64,000 nucleotides of DNA, taken from Paenibacillus ottowii (GTDB lineage Bacteria; Bacillota; Bacilli; Paenibacillales; Paenibacillaceae). The translations under genes were made by a program, and so were the position numbers. Each line of letters begins with the position of its first letter. Position 1 is the first letter of the stretch. The DNA is taken from the NCBI RefSeq assembly GCF_006874425.1, contig NZ_VIJZ01000001.1:434001-498000 (forward strand), given 5' to 3'. The notes beneath the pieces are model-generated. The model was not told the DNA's origin and made no database searches. It saw only the letters and a program-made list of their open reading frames with translations. Below are positions 25,433 through 34,928 of this stretch, in pieces.

Positions 25433-26348
25433 GGTGATCCCCTCCATGTAACAGACGTAAAAAGTAGTCTTCCAGCGTACTGTTTTTCTGATGAATGGAA
25501 TCGACCTCTACATCATTTAAAATGAGCGTTTTCGTAATTTGCTTCTGTGGTACACTAGTATCGTAAATACGTATACTCTGTTCATTAAGCACCTTTATAT
25601 TATTTAGACTCAGGTGATGGGAAAGGATGTAGGCTGCCTTTTTACAATCGTTGGTCGTAAATTCGATATATTCCGTATTGGCATCCCGTACCTGTTCCAT
25701 CGAAACTTCCTCGATCAGCCGTCCGTGATTAATTACCCCTATCGTATCCGCAATCTGCTCAATTTCCGCTAAAATATGACTGGACACAAGCAGCGTCATC
25801 CCATATTCTTTGCATAGCATATGGAATAACTGCCGAATTTCCTTGATTCCTACCGGGTCTAGACCATTAATCGGTTCATCCAAAATGAGTAGCTCCGGCT
25901 TGGTCGCAATGGCTCGGGCAATCCCGAGACGCTGCTTCATTCCTAGTGAAAAGTCTTTTACCGGCTTGTCACCTGCATTCCGCAAGTTCACTAATTCCAG
26001 TGCATCCCGGACAGCCTGCTTATTATAATAGCCCATGTATTCACAATGAAGCTCGAGATTTTGCTGAGCCGTCAGCCTGTCATAAAAAATAGGATATTCA
26101 ATAATCGAACCCATTCGTCCGAGCAGATGATAAGACTGTGGCGTTAGCTTTTCACCGAACAATTCAATCTCCCCCGAGGTCGGCTTGAGCAGATTAGTAA
26201 TCATTTTCATCATGGTTGTCTTGCCCGCTCCATTGGGACCGAGAAAGCCATAGGTTTCCCCCTTGCGCACATTCATATTGACCCCTGCTATAATTTCATT
26301 GCCCTTCATGGCTTTGGTCAGCTGATGTGTACGTACTATGTAAGTCAT
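25425..26348 (-). CDS. ABC transporter ATP-binding protein (BcrA-like)
   Basis: A 307-aa ATPase with Walker A GPNGAGKTT (residues 37-45), signature FSLGMKQRLGIA and Walker B LLILDEPINGLDP, plus the about 90-residue C-terminal extension usual for bacitracin/lantibiotic-type ATPases. ATG 26348 follows GGGAG; the frame to 26405 is upstream sequence. It pairs with the 24740-25432 permease and lies downstream of the sensor kinase. Confidence 0.9.
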   Translation of the reverse strand: MTYIVRTHQLTKAMKGNEIIAGVNMNVRKGETYGFLGPNGAGKTTMMKMITNLLKPTSGEIELFGEKLTPQSYHLLGRMGSIIEYPIFYDRLTAQQNLELHCEYMGYYNKQAVRDALELVNLRNAGDKPVKDFSLGMKQRLGIARAIATKPELLILDEPINGLDPVGIKEIRQLFHMLCKEYGMTLLVSSHILAEIEQIADTIGVINHGRLIEEVSMEQVRDANTEYIEFTTNDCKKAAYILSHHLSLNNIKVLNEQSIRIYDTSVPQKQITKTLILNDVEVDSIHQKNSTLEDYFLRLLHGGDHHA

Positions 26349-26450
26349 GGGTGTTCTCCCTTCGTATGCTGTTGATATTTCAAGAATAAAGGGCGAAATG
26401 TTCATTTTTCTTTCGTAATTCTTACAAATTTATTAAGTTGAGCAATTTGC

Positions 26451-27395
26451 TTAATAGTTGATCTTCTTCAAGGTAAAGGAGAAGACGGTCTGCTCATAGG
26501 GTTTGCTGGTTAATTGCATCTCTCCGCTCATGCATTCAACCAGGCGCTTGGCAATCGTAAGCCCTAGTCCACTGCCCTGAATCGTCTTATTACGCGAATC
26601 CTCAAGTGTGTACATACGTTCAAAAACCTTATCCTGCTCCGGCTCCTGTATGCCTTTTCCGCGATCCCACACCTCTATACGCACCGTATCCTGCTGTTCT
26701 AACAGCCTCAGGCCTAGCGTTCGACCTTCTGCACCGTAGCGAATGGCATTCGAAATGAGATTGCTCAGCACCCGCCCAATGGCTCCTTCGTTCCCCAAGG
26801 CATGTATGGGATGCTCCGGGATATCAATATGTACTGTAAACCCCTGAGCCGTCAGCAGATCATAAAACTCCAAAATGCTGCGTCTGCACAGTTCTCCTAT
26901 TTCTAGTCGAGTCAGTGGAATGTCAGTATCGTTAGCTTCCAGCTTCGCCAAGTTAAAAAAGCTTCCGATCAACTCAATCGCTTCACTGGTCTTTTGATGA
27001 ATTCTGGATAGCAGCTTCATACGTTCTTCCGGCAGCATATCCGGATCGCCATCCAGCATCTCGGCATATCCAAGCACAACGGTAAGCGGGGTCTTAAGAT
27101 CGTGGGAAATATTCGAAATCATTTTTCGCATAGCGATTTGGCTCCGGTTGTAATCGGCTGATACCCTCAAATTTAAATCTAGTAACCGGTTGATTTCCGT
27201 CATAAGTCGCTGCAATTCAACGTCACTTGTAACATATAGCAGCTTTTCCGCATGATTCACGGTCACGATCCGCTCTAGTAGGGTTCGAACATTCTTGATT
27301 TTGCGCTTATAGGCGACGCGTTCTCGCCACAGCCATAGGATAACGCCAGACATCATAAGGACGACAATCCATTCGAAAATGTTTTCGATGTTCAT
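26451..27395 (-). CDS. sensor histidine kinase
   Basis: A 314-aa kinase with a single N-terminal helix (EWIVVLMMSGVILWLW) and no sizeable extracellular domain. The phosphorylated His is His98 in NISHDLKTP. The catalytic domain shows LISNAIRYGAEGRT (N box), WDRGKGI (G1) and GSGLGLTIAKRL (G2). Such 'intramembrane-sensing' kinases often act with a neighbouring ABC transporter. The start overlaps the regulator stop region (TGATATG), spacing one base. Confidence 0.9.
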   Translation of the reverse strand: MNIENIFEWIVVLMMSGVILWLWRERVAYKRKIKNVRTLLERIVTVNHAEKLLYVTSDVELQRLMTEINRLLDLNLRVSADYNRSQIAMRKMISNISHDLKTPLTVVLGYAEMLDGDPDMLPEERMKLLSRIHQKTSEAIELIGSFFNLAKLEANDTDIPLTRLEIGELCRRSILEFYDLLTAQGFTVHIDIPEHPIHALGNEGAIGRVLSNLISNAIRYGAEGRTLGLRLLEQQDTVRIEVWDRGKGIQEPEQDKVFERMYTLEDSRNKTIQGSGLGLTIAKRLVECMSGEMQLTSKPYEQTVFSFTLKKINY

Positions 27396-27396
27396 A

Positions 27397-28104
27397 TCAA
27401 CCGTTCTCCCATTTGTAACCGATGCCCCACAGTGTCTTAATGTGGACAGGGTGAGAGGGATCTTCTTCAATTTTCTCACGCAGACGACGAATATGGACGT
27501 TAATCACGTTCTCATCCCCCATATAATCGTCTTTCCAAATAAATCCGTATAGTTGAGCTTTCGTAAATACCCGGTTCGGATTGGATGCAAACAGCTTCAG
27601 GATATCGGATTCTTTGGCTGTTAGCTGAATTTCATTTTCATCGCGTGTGACTGTAAAATGATCAAAATCAATGCGTAAATCTCCATAGGTCAACACTTGT
27701 GCTTGCGGCTGTTCCTCCTGCTGTTGCAGACGAGCATAGGTAGTCGATCTGCGGATTGCGGATTGAATACGTGCCGTCATCTCAAGCATCGAAAAAGGTT
27801 TGGCAACATAATCATCTGCCCCGAAGCCTAGTCCAAGCGCTTTATCCACATCGCTATCCTTAGCCGACATAATCAGAATTGGCACGGCGCTGCGGGTACG
27901 AATTTGCCGGATTACCTCCATACCGTCAACCTTCGGCATCATCAAATCCACGAGGATCAGGTCGTAAGTATGACGTTCAAAGGCAATAAGCCCTTCTTCC
28001 CCGTCATAGGCGGTGGTTAAATTGTAGCCCTCCTTGGTGAGTGCTTTTAGCAGCATTTCAGCAATAGATAGGTCGTCTTCAATAAGTAAAATATGCTGTG
28101 GCAT
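27397..28104 (-). CDS. OmpR-family response regulator
   Basis: A 235-aa regulator. The receiver domain has acidic residues in LIEDD, phospho-acceptor Asp53 in LVDLMMP, and a conserved Lys in VAKPFSML. The C-terminal winged helix contains LTAKESDILKLFASNPNRVF and NVINVHIRRLREKIE. It heads a regulator-kinase-ATPase-permease operon and probably activates the exporter genes when its kinase senses an antimicrobial compound. Confidence 0.93.
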   Translation of the reverse strand: MPQHILLIEDDLSIAEMLLKALTKEGYNLTTAYDGEEGLIAFERHTYDLILVDLMMPKVDGMEVIRQIRTRSAVPILIMSAKDSDVDKALGLGFGADDYVAKPFSMLEMTARIQSAIRRSTTYARLQQQEEQPQAQVLTYGDLRIDFDHFTVTRDENEIQLTAKESDILKLFASNPNRVFTKAQLYGFIWKDDYMGDENVINVHIRRLREKIEEDPSHPVHIKTLWGIGYKWENG

Positions 28105-28467
28105 AGGTGTGGAACACCCCTAATTTTTAGATTAGCTCGTATGACGAACTGTATCTGAATTATATAGAGCAGTGGAGCGGATTTCCATAACATTTTGTCC
28201 CAGAATAATTAAAACTCCCCCGGCTTGCTCAGAGAGCTACGTCACTAACAATTGCACCATCGCGTTCAGAAGAAAGACTTAATTCAATCATAATATGGAA
28301 TAGATTTCGCAAATCAGCGAGTTTATAAAAATACAGGTTTTTATGAATCTAAAAGTAAAATCGTGAAATATTTCACAATAAAAATGTTGGCATTTGCACG
28401 AGACGGAAAGCATGGACCATGTATGATGCACTTGTAAACATCAAAAATCAAAAAGGAGGTACGACAA
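28105..28467. promoter_or_regulatory. arc operon control region with Crp/Fnr-type box
   Basis: There is no gene here. GTGAAATATTTCAC (28363-28376) is a perfect palindrome of the TGTGA-N6-TCACA class recognised by Crp/Fnr proteins; ArcR encoded at 33327 is the obvious ligand. A TATGAT near 28423-28428 is a possible -10, which would place the box about 65 bp upstream of the start point, as for a class I activator. Confidence 0.7.
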
Positions 28468-29700
28468 ATGGAGCATCCATTGCATGTTGCTTCGGAGATT
28501 GGGGAATTACAAACGGTGTTATTGAAACGTCCGGGACAAGAATTGGAAAACTTAACGCCGGATTATTTACAGCCGTTATTATTTGACGATATTCCCTATT
28601 TGCCGGTGATTCAAAAAGAACATGATTATTTTGCCCAAACTTTACGCAATCGAGGAATTGAAGTTCTTTATTTGGAACAACTTGCGGCAGAGGCATTAGT
28701 GGATGAAAAACTGAGAGAAGAATTTGTTGACCAAATGTTAGAAGAAGGAAGGGCAGAGGGAAATGTTTCACATCGAATTTTAAAAGAATATTTACTTTCC
28801 TTCTCCAATGAAGATTTAATTCAAAAAATAATGAGTGGTGTCCGAAAGAATGAAATTGAAACGAGTAAGAAAGTGCAATTCCATGAATTTATGCAAGATC
28901 ATTCTCCATTTCATCTAGTTCCATTGCCAAATTTATATTTTACCCGCGATCCTGCAGCAGTGATTGGAGATGGATTAACGATTAATAAAATGAGAGAAAC
29001 GGCACGAAGACGTGAATCATTGTTTATAGAGTATGTCATTAAACACCATCCGATATTTACTAGTCATCATGTGCCGATTTGGCTGGACCGCAATTATGAG
29101 TTTCCAATCGAAGGCGGAGATGAGCTCATTTTAAATGAAGAAACCATTGCTATTGGTGTATCAGCACGTACCTCAGCTAAAGCCATTGAACGTTTAGCCC
29201 TAAATCTATTTGGCCGTCAAAAACAATTCAAGAGAATACTAGCCATTGAAATTCCAAAGTGCCGGGCATTTATGCATTTAGATACCGTATTTACGATGGT
29301 TGATTATGATAAATTTACAATTCATCCAGCGATCCAGGGACCACAAGGAAATATGAATATTTATGTTTTAGAGAAAGGTCCAGATGAGGAGACACTAAAA
29401 ATTACCCATCATACCTCTTTAATGGAATCTCTAAAAGAGGTTTTGGGCTTAAAGGATTTGGTTCTTATTCCTTGCGGAGGGGGAGATGTAATAGCCTCTG
29501 CTCGTGAACAATGGAATGACGGGTCCAATACATTAGCCATTGCCCCGGGAGTAGTTGTTACGTATGACCGTAACTATGTATCCAATGCTTTATTGCGTGA
29601 ACACGGTATTGAGGTAATCGAAATATTGAGCTCGGAATTATCCCGTGGCCGCGGGGGACCACGATGCATGAGTATGCCCATCGTTCGAAAAGATATTTAA
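28468..29700 (+). CDS. arcA: arginine deiminase
   Basis: A 410-aa enzyme converting arginine to citrulline and ammonia, the first step of the energy-yielding ADI pathway. Visible motifs: [27 protein letters not shown] (catalytic His) and GGPRCMSMP with the nucleophile Cys400. ATG 28468 follows AAAGGAGG. Length is standard. Codon use is strongly A/T at third positions, unlike the flanking genes. It is the first gene of arcABDC-R. Confidence 0.96.
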   Translation: MEHPLHVASEIGELQTVLLKRPGQELENLTPDYLQPLLFDDIPYLPVIQKEHDYFAQTLRNRGIEVLYLEQLAAEALVDEKLREEFVDQMLEEGRAEGNVSHRILKEYLLSFSNEDLIQKIMSGVRKNEIETSKKVQFHEFMQDHSPFHLVPLPNLYFTRDPAAVIGDGLTINKMRETARRRESLFIEYVIKHHPIFTSHHVPIWLDRNYEFPIEGGDELILNEETIAIGVSARTSAKAIERLALNLFGRQKQFKRILAIEIPKCRAFMHLDTVFTMVDYDKFTIHPAIQGPQGNMNIYVLEKGPDEETLKITHHTSLMESLKEVLGLKDLVLIPCGGGDVIASAREQWNDGSNTLAIAPGVVVTYDRNYVSNALLREHGIEVIEILSSELSRGRGGPRCMSMPIVRKDI

Positions 29701-29724
29701 ATCATAGAGAAAGTAGGGATAAAT

Positions 29725-30723
29725 ATGGGAGAAACGATTTCAAGCTTACAAGGAAAAAGTTTTCTTGCGGAGATCGACTTTACAGCAGAGGAATTGTTGT
29801 ATTTTCTCGATTTAGCAGCAGATTTAAAAGCGAAAAAGAAAAATGGCATTCCCCATCGTTATTTGGAAGGAAAAAATATAGCTCTTTTATTTGAAAAAAC
29901 TTCTACTCGTACACGGTGTGCATTTACAGTAGCTTGTACAGATTTAGGCGCGCATCCTGAATATTTAGGTAAAGGGGATATTCAGCTCGGTAAAAAAGAA
30001 TCCGTAGAAGATACGGCAAAAGTGTTGGGCCGCATGTTTGACGGAATTGAGTTCCGCGGCTTTGCTCATAAAACAGTGAGATCTTTAGCTGAGAATTCGG
30101 GTGTACCAGTGTGGAATGGTCTAACGGATATGTGGCATCCAACCCAAACGCTCGCGGATTTATTGACCATCCGAGAACATATAGGGCATTTGCGAAATGT
30201 AAAGCTCGTTTATGTTGGCGATGGCCGAAACAATATTGCGAACAGTTTATTAGTTGGTGGTTCAATCGTTGGAATGGAGGTTCGGATTTGTGCGCCAAAA
30301 TCATTATGGCCTGCACAGGAAGTCATTTATTTGGCGCAAAAGTTTAGTGACCGGGTCATGGTAACCAGCAGTATTGATGAGGCTGTTGCAGGTACAGATG
30401 TAATCTACACAGATGTCTGGGTATCTATGGGGGAAGAAGATAAATTTGCGGAACGTATTGAGCTGCTTTCACCTTACCAGGTAAATATGCAAATGATTAA
30501 AAAAACAGGGAATGATGATGTTATTTTTTTACATTGTTTGCCTGCATTCCATGATCTCGAAACCATGTATGGAAAAGAAATTTATGAAAAACATGGATTG
30601 AGAGAAATGGAAGTAACCGATGAGGTATTCCGCAGCAAGCATTCAAAAGTATTCGAGCAAGCTGAAAATAGATTGCATACCATTAAAGCGGTTTTAGCAG
30701 CTACTTTAGGAAATATGGAGTAA
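29725..30723 (+). CDS. arcB: catabolic ornithine carbamoyltransferase
   Basis: A 332-aa enzyme that phosphorolyses citrulline to ornithine and carbamoyl phosphate. It has the carbamoyl-phosphate loop STRTR (residues 60-64), [17 protein letters not shown] and HCLPAFHD. It lies 24 bp after arcA. The position in the arc cluster argues for the catabolic rather than the ArgF biosynthetic role. Confidence 0.95.
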   Translation: MGETISSLQGKSFLAEIDFTAEELLYFLDLAADLKAKKKNGIPHRYLEGKNIALLFEKTSTRTRCAFTVACTDLGAHPEYLGKGDIQLGKKESVEDTAKVLGRMFDGIEFRGFAHKTVRSLAENSGVPVWNGLTDMWHPTQTLADLLTIREHIGHLRNVKLVYVGDGRNNIANSLLVGGSIVGMEVRICAPKSLWPAQEVIYLAQKFSDRVMVTSSIDEAVAGTDVIYTDVWVSMGEEDKFAERIELLSPYQVNMQMIKKTGNDDVIFLHCLPAFHDLETMYGKEIYEKHGLREMEVTDEVFRSKHSKVFEQAENRLHTIKAVLAATLGNME

Positions 30724-30791
30724 AGAGGGAGTTTACTATGCCTTCTTAATCTCTCTTCCCTATCACTATCCAAAAGAGAGAGGCGAGAGTA

Positions 30792-32207
30792 GTGGGTGAA
30801 GAAAAGAAACTAGGACTATTTACTTTAACAGCCCTTGTTGTCGGTTCGATGATCGGTGGTGGAGCATTTAACTTGGCCAGTGATATGGCCAAAGGAGCCG
30901 GGCCGGGAGCTATTATTATCGGGTGGATGATCACAGGAATCGGAATGATTGCACTTGGATTATCTTTTCAGAATTTAACTCGAAAAAGACCGGATTTGGA
31001 AGGCGGTATTTTTAGTTACGCAAAAGCTGGATTCGGTAATTTTATGGGCTTTAATAGTGCGTGGGGATACTGGGTAGCCGCATGGCTCGGTAATGTAGCT
31101 TACGCAACTCTATTATTTAGCTCATTAGGCTATTTTTTTTCAATTTTTGATGGGGGACAAAATATAGCGTCGATTATTGGAGCGAGCATAATGCTCTGGT
31201 GTGTTCACTTGCTGATTTTACGAGGCGTACAATCGGCGGCGCTTGTAAACTTAGTAACTACAATCGCGAAATTAGTTCCCGTGTTTGTGTTTATTATTGT
31301 GGGGATCTTTGCTTTTCAAATCAATATATTCGTAGACGGATTTTGGGGACAAGGCGGTATATTTGATTGGGGGGCGGTAGGCAGCCAAGTTAAAAGCACC
31401 ATGCTTGTAACTCTCTGGGTATTTACTGGGGTTGAAGGGGCAGTTGTTCTATCTGGCCGTGCAAAAAATAAAAGTGATGTCGGGAAAGCGACAGTCATTG
31501 GATTGATAGGAACACTTATTATTTACGTATTGATTACAGTATTATCTCTCGGGCTTATGCGGCAAGCAGATATCGCTAATTTAAAAAATCCAGCCATGGC
31601 CTATTTGTTTGAAAGTGTTGTTGGAAAATGGGGCGCTGCATTTATTAACCTAGGTTTGGTTATTTCCGCCTCAGGCGCTTGGCTAGGCTGGACTTTACTT
31701 GCCTCTGAGATTCCATATTTATCTTCTAAAGATGGGCTTTTTCCAAAATGGTTTGCGAAAGAGAATAAAAATAAGGCCCCTGTAAATTCATTATGGATGA
31801 CGAATGGTTTAATTCAACTTTTTTTATTAACCTTCATTATTTCGGATCAAGCATATCATTTTGCGTTTTCTCTGGCATCCTCCGCTATTTTAATTCCTTA
31901 TGTGTTTTCAGCGTTTTATCAATTGAAGTATAGCTTGCAGTCAAAAGAAAAAGACCGAACCATCAATACTGTCATTGGTATCGTTGCGAGCATTTATGGA
32001 ATTTGGTTAGTTTATGCCGCTGGATTGGATTACTTGTTGTTAGCCATGACCTTATATGCTCCAGGCATTCTCATCTATTATAAGCTGCAAAAGCAAGATC
32101 ACCCCAAGCGAATATTGACCCGGGTGGAACTGATCTTATCTCTTGCTATTGCTGCTTTAGCAGTTTTCACAATCTATGAATTAATGACGGGAAATATAAC
32201 GATTTAA
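30792..32207 (+). CDS. arcD: arginine/ornithine antiporter
   Basis: A 471-aa APA-family transporter with about 12 helices; the first contains [14 protein letters not shown], the substrate-backbone binding motif of basic amino acid antiporters. It exchanges external arginine for internal ornithine. Translation appears to begin at GTG 30792, with GAGAGG about 10 bp upstream. It lies 68 bp after arcB and 35 bp before the arcC start. Confidence 0.93.
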   Translation: MGEEKKLGLFTLTALVVGSMIGGGAFNLASDMAKGAGPGAIIIGWMITGIGMIALGLSFQNLTRKRPDLEGGIFSYAKAGFGNFMGFNSAWGYWVAAWLGNVAYATLLFSSLGYFFSIFDGGQNIASIIGASIMLWCVHLLILRGVQSAALVNLVTTIAKLVPVFVFIIVGIFAFQINIFVDGFWGQGGIFDWGAVGSQVKSTMLVTLWVFTGVEGAVVLSGRAKNKSDVGKATVIGLIGTLIIYVLITVLSLGLMRQADIANLKNPAMAYLFESVVGKWGAAFINLGLVISASGAWLGWTLLASEIPYLSSKDGLFPKWFAKENKNKAPVNSLWMTNGLIQLFLLTFIISDQAYHFAFSLASSAILIPYVFSAFYQLKYSLQSKEKDRTINTVIGIVASIYGIWLVYAAGLDYLLLAMTLYAPGILIYYKLQKQDHPKRILTRVELILSLAIAALAVFTIYELMTGNITI

Positions 32208-32242
32208 TATATTTGGAAATAAATACAATTGGAGGTCGAAAT

Positions 32243-33205
32243 ATGGAACGTAGAAAAATGGTAGTGGCCCTAGGTGGAAATGCTATACAATCCGGTGATG
32301 CTACGGTAAAGGCACAACAAGAAGCATTAGAACAAACAGCAGAACAACTTGTGAAAATAATACAAAGTGATGTAGATGTCATCATTGTCCACGGGAATGG
32401 TCCGCAAGTAGGAAATATTTTATTACAGCAAAAAGCGGCGGAATCGGAGGAAACCCCCGCCATGCCGTTGGATACTTGTGGTGCGATGAGTCAAGGAATG
32501 ATTGGCTATTGGATGGGAAATGCGATTGCAAAGGTATTGAGAAAACAGAGCATAACTAAAGATGTGGTAACAATCGTAACAAGAATGGTTGTTGATGAAA
32601 ACGATGGAGCATTTAATAATCCCACAAAACCAATAGGGCCTTTTTATACAGAGGACGAAGCAAGAAGATTGATGAAGGAAACCAAAGCAGTATTCAAAGA
32701 AGATGCGGGAAGAGGATGGAGACGAGTGGTACCGTCACCAGCACCTGTAAGCATTCTTGAATATAAAGTGATTGATTCTTTAGTGAAGGATGGGAATATC
32801 GTCATTGCTGTTGGAGGTGGCGGAATACCGGTAATTCAGTCTAAAGAAGGATTAACAGGAACTGAAGCAGTTATTGATAAAGACTTCGCTGCTCAGAAAT
32901 TAGCCGAATTAGTAAATGCCGATACACTTGTCATTTTAACTGCAGTTGATTATGTGTATGTGAATTTTAACAAGCCTAATCAAAAAAGATTAGAGTCTGT
33001 AACTGTGGATGAATTAGAACAATATATAAAGGAACAACATTTTGCAGAGGGAAGTATGCTTCCAAAAATTGAAGCTGCTATTCATTTTGTTAAACCAAAT
33101 TCAGCACGAAAAGCCATTATTACTTCTTTAGAGAAGGTATATGAAGCATTGGAAGGAAAAGCAGGTACGCTTATTTCCAAAGAAGAGGGGCCTGTTCATA
33201 AATAA
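32243..33205 (+). CDS. arcC: carbamate kinase
   Basis: A 320-aa kinase making ATP from carbamoyl phosphate and ADP, the energy step of the pathway. Motifs: [27 protein letters not shown] and [14 protein letters not shown] 32243 is preceded by GGAGG; the frame opening at 32213 has no ribosome binding site. A 20-bp palindrome follows. Confidence 0.94.
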   Translation: MERRKMVVALGGNAIQSGDATVKAQQEALEQTAEQLVKIIQSDVDVIIVHGNGPQVGNILLQQKAAESEETPAMPLDTCGAMSQGMIGYWMGNAIAKVLRKQSITKDVVTIVTRMVVDENDGAFNNPTKPIGPFYTEDEARRLMKETKAVFKEDAGRGWRRVVPSPAPVSILEYKVIDSLVKDGNIVIAVGGGGIPVIQSKEGLTGTEAVIDKDFAAQKLAELVNADTLVILTAVDYVYVNFNKPNQKRLESVTVDELEQYIKEQHFAEGSMLPKIEAAIHFVKPNSARKAIITSLEKVYEALEGKAGTLISKEEGPVHK

Positions 33206-33212
33206 ATAACTT

Positions 33213-33232
33213 TTAAAAATCCGGATTTTTAA
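33213..33232. repeat. perfect 20-bp palindrome between arcC and arcR
   Basis: TTAAAAATCCGGATTTTTAA is perfectly palindromic. It may be a short terminator with flanking A/T runs or an operator for the next gene. Confidence 0.5.
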
Positions 33233-33326
33233 ACCCATTGGTCGAGTTTGGGATGACTTTTGCTCCCGAATTCGGCCTGCTTGTTTCGTTGATCCTTTAT
33301 AGCTTAAAGATAACAGAGGTGGATTT

Positions 33327-34016
33327 ATGAATAAACGGAATGTGATCGAAAATTTAAAAGAGTTTGATTTATTTGCTGAATTGTCAGAAAAAAAACTACA
33401 AAGCTTAACAGAGTTTGTCTATTGGCGAACTTATAAGAAGGGCCAATTTTTATTCCTTGAAGGGGATTCAAGGGAACGAATTTACCTTTTGTTAGATGGC
33501 TTTGTAAAAGTAGAGCGGGTAAATCAAAGTGGGAACTTGCTATATGAGGACTATGTAAAACGATACTCAATTTTTCCTTATGGCGGCATGTTTACAGATA
33601 AAAGATACAATTACTCAGCAGAAGCACTGACAGATGTAGATGTATATTATATTCCTACAGCGATTTTTGAAGATATGTTAAAGGCTAATCAAAAACAATT
33701 AATATTTGTTGTTCAGCAGTTTTCTTTAATTTTAAAACTCCATGAACATCGTATACAACATATTACAATCCCGAATGCGCAAGATCGGGTAATACAGTCA
33801 ATTAATTATTTAAGGCAGGATTTAGGGGAACAAAATGGGGAAGAGATTGTGATTTCGTGTCCACTGACCACAATCGAAATTTCTAAAATATCCGGAACGT
33901 CTCGGGAAACGGTTAGCGGTGTGTTAAACCAGTTAAAGAAAGATCACATTATTACAGTTTCAGGTAAAAAAATTATAATCCATGACCCCACCTATTTTGA
34001 GGAAATCTCTATATGA
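33327..34016 (+). CDS. arcR: Crp/Fnr-family regulator of the arc operon
   Basis: A 229-aa regulator. The N-terminal cyclic-nucleotide-like barrel covers about residues 15-130 (GQFLFLEGDSRERIYLLLDG) and the C-terminal HTH is at about 170-215 (TTIEISKISGTSRETVSGVL). No Cys cluster for an Fe-S centre is seen. In B. licheniformis the same gene order ends with such an ArcR activator (established knowledge), acting on a site like the one at 28363-28376. ATG 33327 follows AGAGGTGG. Confidence 0.92.
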   Translation: MNKRNVIENLKEFDLFAELSEKKLQSLTEFVYWRTYKKGQFLFLEGDSRERIYLLLDGFVKVERVNQSGNLLYEDYVKRYSIFPYGGMFTDKRYNYSAEALTDVDVYYIPTAIFEDMLKANQKQLIFVVQQFSLILKLHEHRIQHITIPNAQDRVIQSINYLRQDLGEQNGEEIVISCPLTTIEISKISGTSRETVSGVLNQLKKDHIITVSGKKIIIHDPTYFEEISI

Positions 34017-34023
34017 ACAAAAA

Positions 34024-34063
34024 GATGAACGTCTTCAAAAAGAAGGCGTTCATCATTTTTTTT
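34024..34063 (+). terminator. terminator of the arc cluster
   Basis: GATGAACGTCTTC and GAAGGCGTTCATC pair (one G-U) and a run of eight T follows. Confidence 0.85.
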
Positions 34064-34288
34064 GGTTATGACAACGAATAAAATCATTGGAGCAGTCATG
34101 GACACTCCTAACACAACATGTAATATATTTAATATTCATATTCTGCTCCCTATATTATTCTGAAAGAGTTTACAGGCGGCTTTTAGAAATCCGGTGTTAT
34201 GATATATAAGACATGTCTTATGCAGAGAGTAGGTATGTCGAATCATGAATTACGCATTACGGTATAGGACCGTCAATAAAGGAGAGCA

Positions 34289-34795
34289 ATGATGTTTGTT
34301 ATACGGGGAACACAAAAACTGCTGAAGGAATGGGAGACTGAACCACTTCACGTTGATATTTATCCGCCTTTGAATAGCTGGCATGCTGGCTTGTTTTTAC
34401 TGAATCGGAGAAAAAATATTGTGTTCATGCATGATATATCCCGCTTAAGTGTCACGCTGTTTGGGATTAAAAAATCGCAGTACAAGAATCTGCCAGCTCT
34501 TTTTGTACAAGCCTTGAAGGAATTAATGATCAGCGAAGGGTTTGATGAACAGATTGTAGAGGCATATACACAGGAAGGCGGGCAGATGCTGGCAACTACG
34601 ACAAATAGACATAGTGTGATGGTAACCTTAGATGAGATTATATTTATTATGAAGGAACTCGACATGGAGCATGGATGCGAGCTGGAAAAGAACCAGTGGA
34701 ATAACCGAATTGTGTTCAAAACGGATCAATACAAGTACCCTATTGATGTTTTTAAAGAATTGCTAGAAAAGCATTATCAAGTAGAGAGTAGTTGA
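34289..34795 (+). CDS. hypothetical protein, DUF6933-like
   Basis: A 168-aa soluble protein opening MFVIRGTQKLLKEW, with WHAGLFLLNRRKNIVFMHD and SRLSVTLFGIKKSQYKNLP. This N-terminal pattern is what I associate with DUF6933, proteins without a known function. No signal peptide or membrane segment is present. ATG 34289 or 34292 follows AAAGGAGAG. It stands alone between the arc cluster and fhs; codon use is like the native genome, not like the arc genes. Confidence 0.6.
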   Translation: MMFVIRGTQKLLKEWETEPLHVDIYPPLNSWHAGLFLLNRRKNIVFMHDISRLSVTLFGIKKSQYKNLPALFVQALKELMISEGFDEQIVEAYTQEGGQMLATTTNRHSVMVTLDEIIFIMKELDMEHGCELEKNQWNNRIVFKTDQYKYPIDVFKELLEKHYQVESS

Positions 34796-34928
34796 GCGTT
34801 TACTATGGATAGCAATGCTTGCGATGAAATGAATCATAGCGCAATAAACGGTACACTCTGATAGAATAAAATGATAAAGGATTTACACCATCAGTCGGAC
34901 TTATAATACAGGGGGTACATAACGAAGG

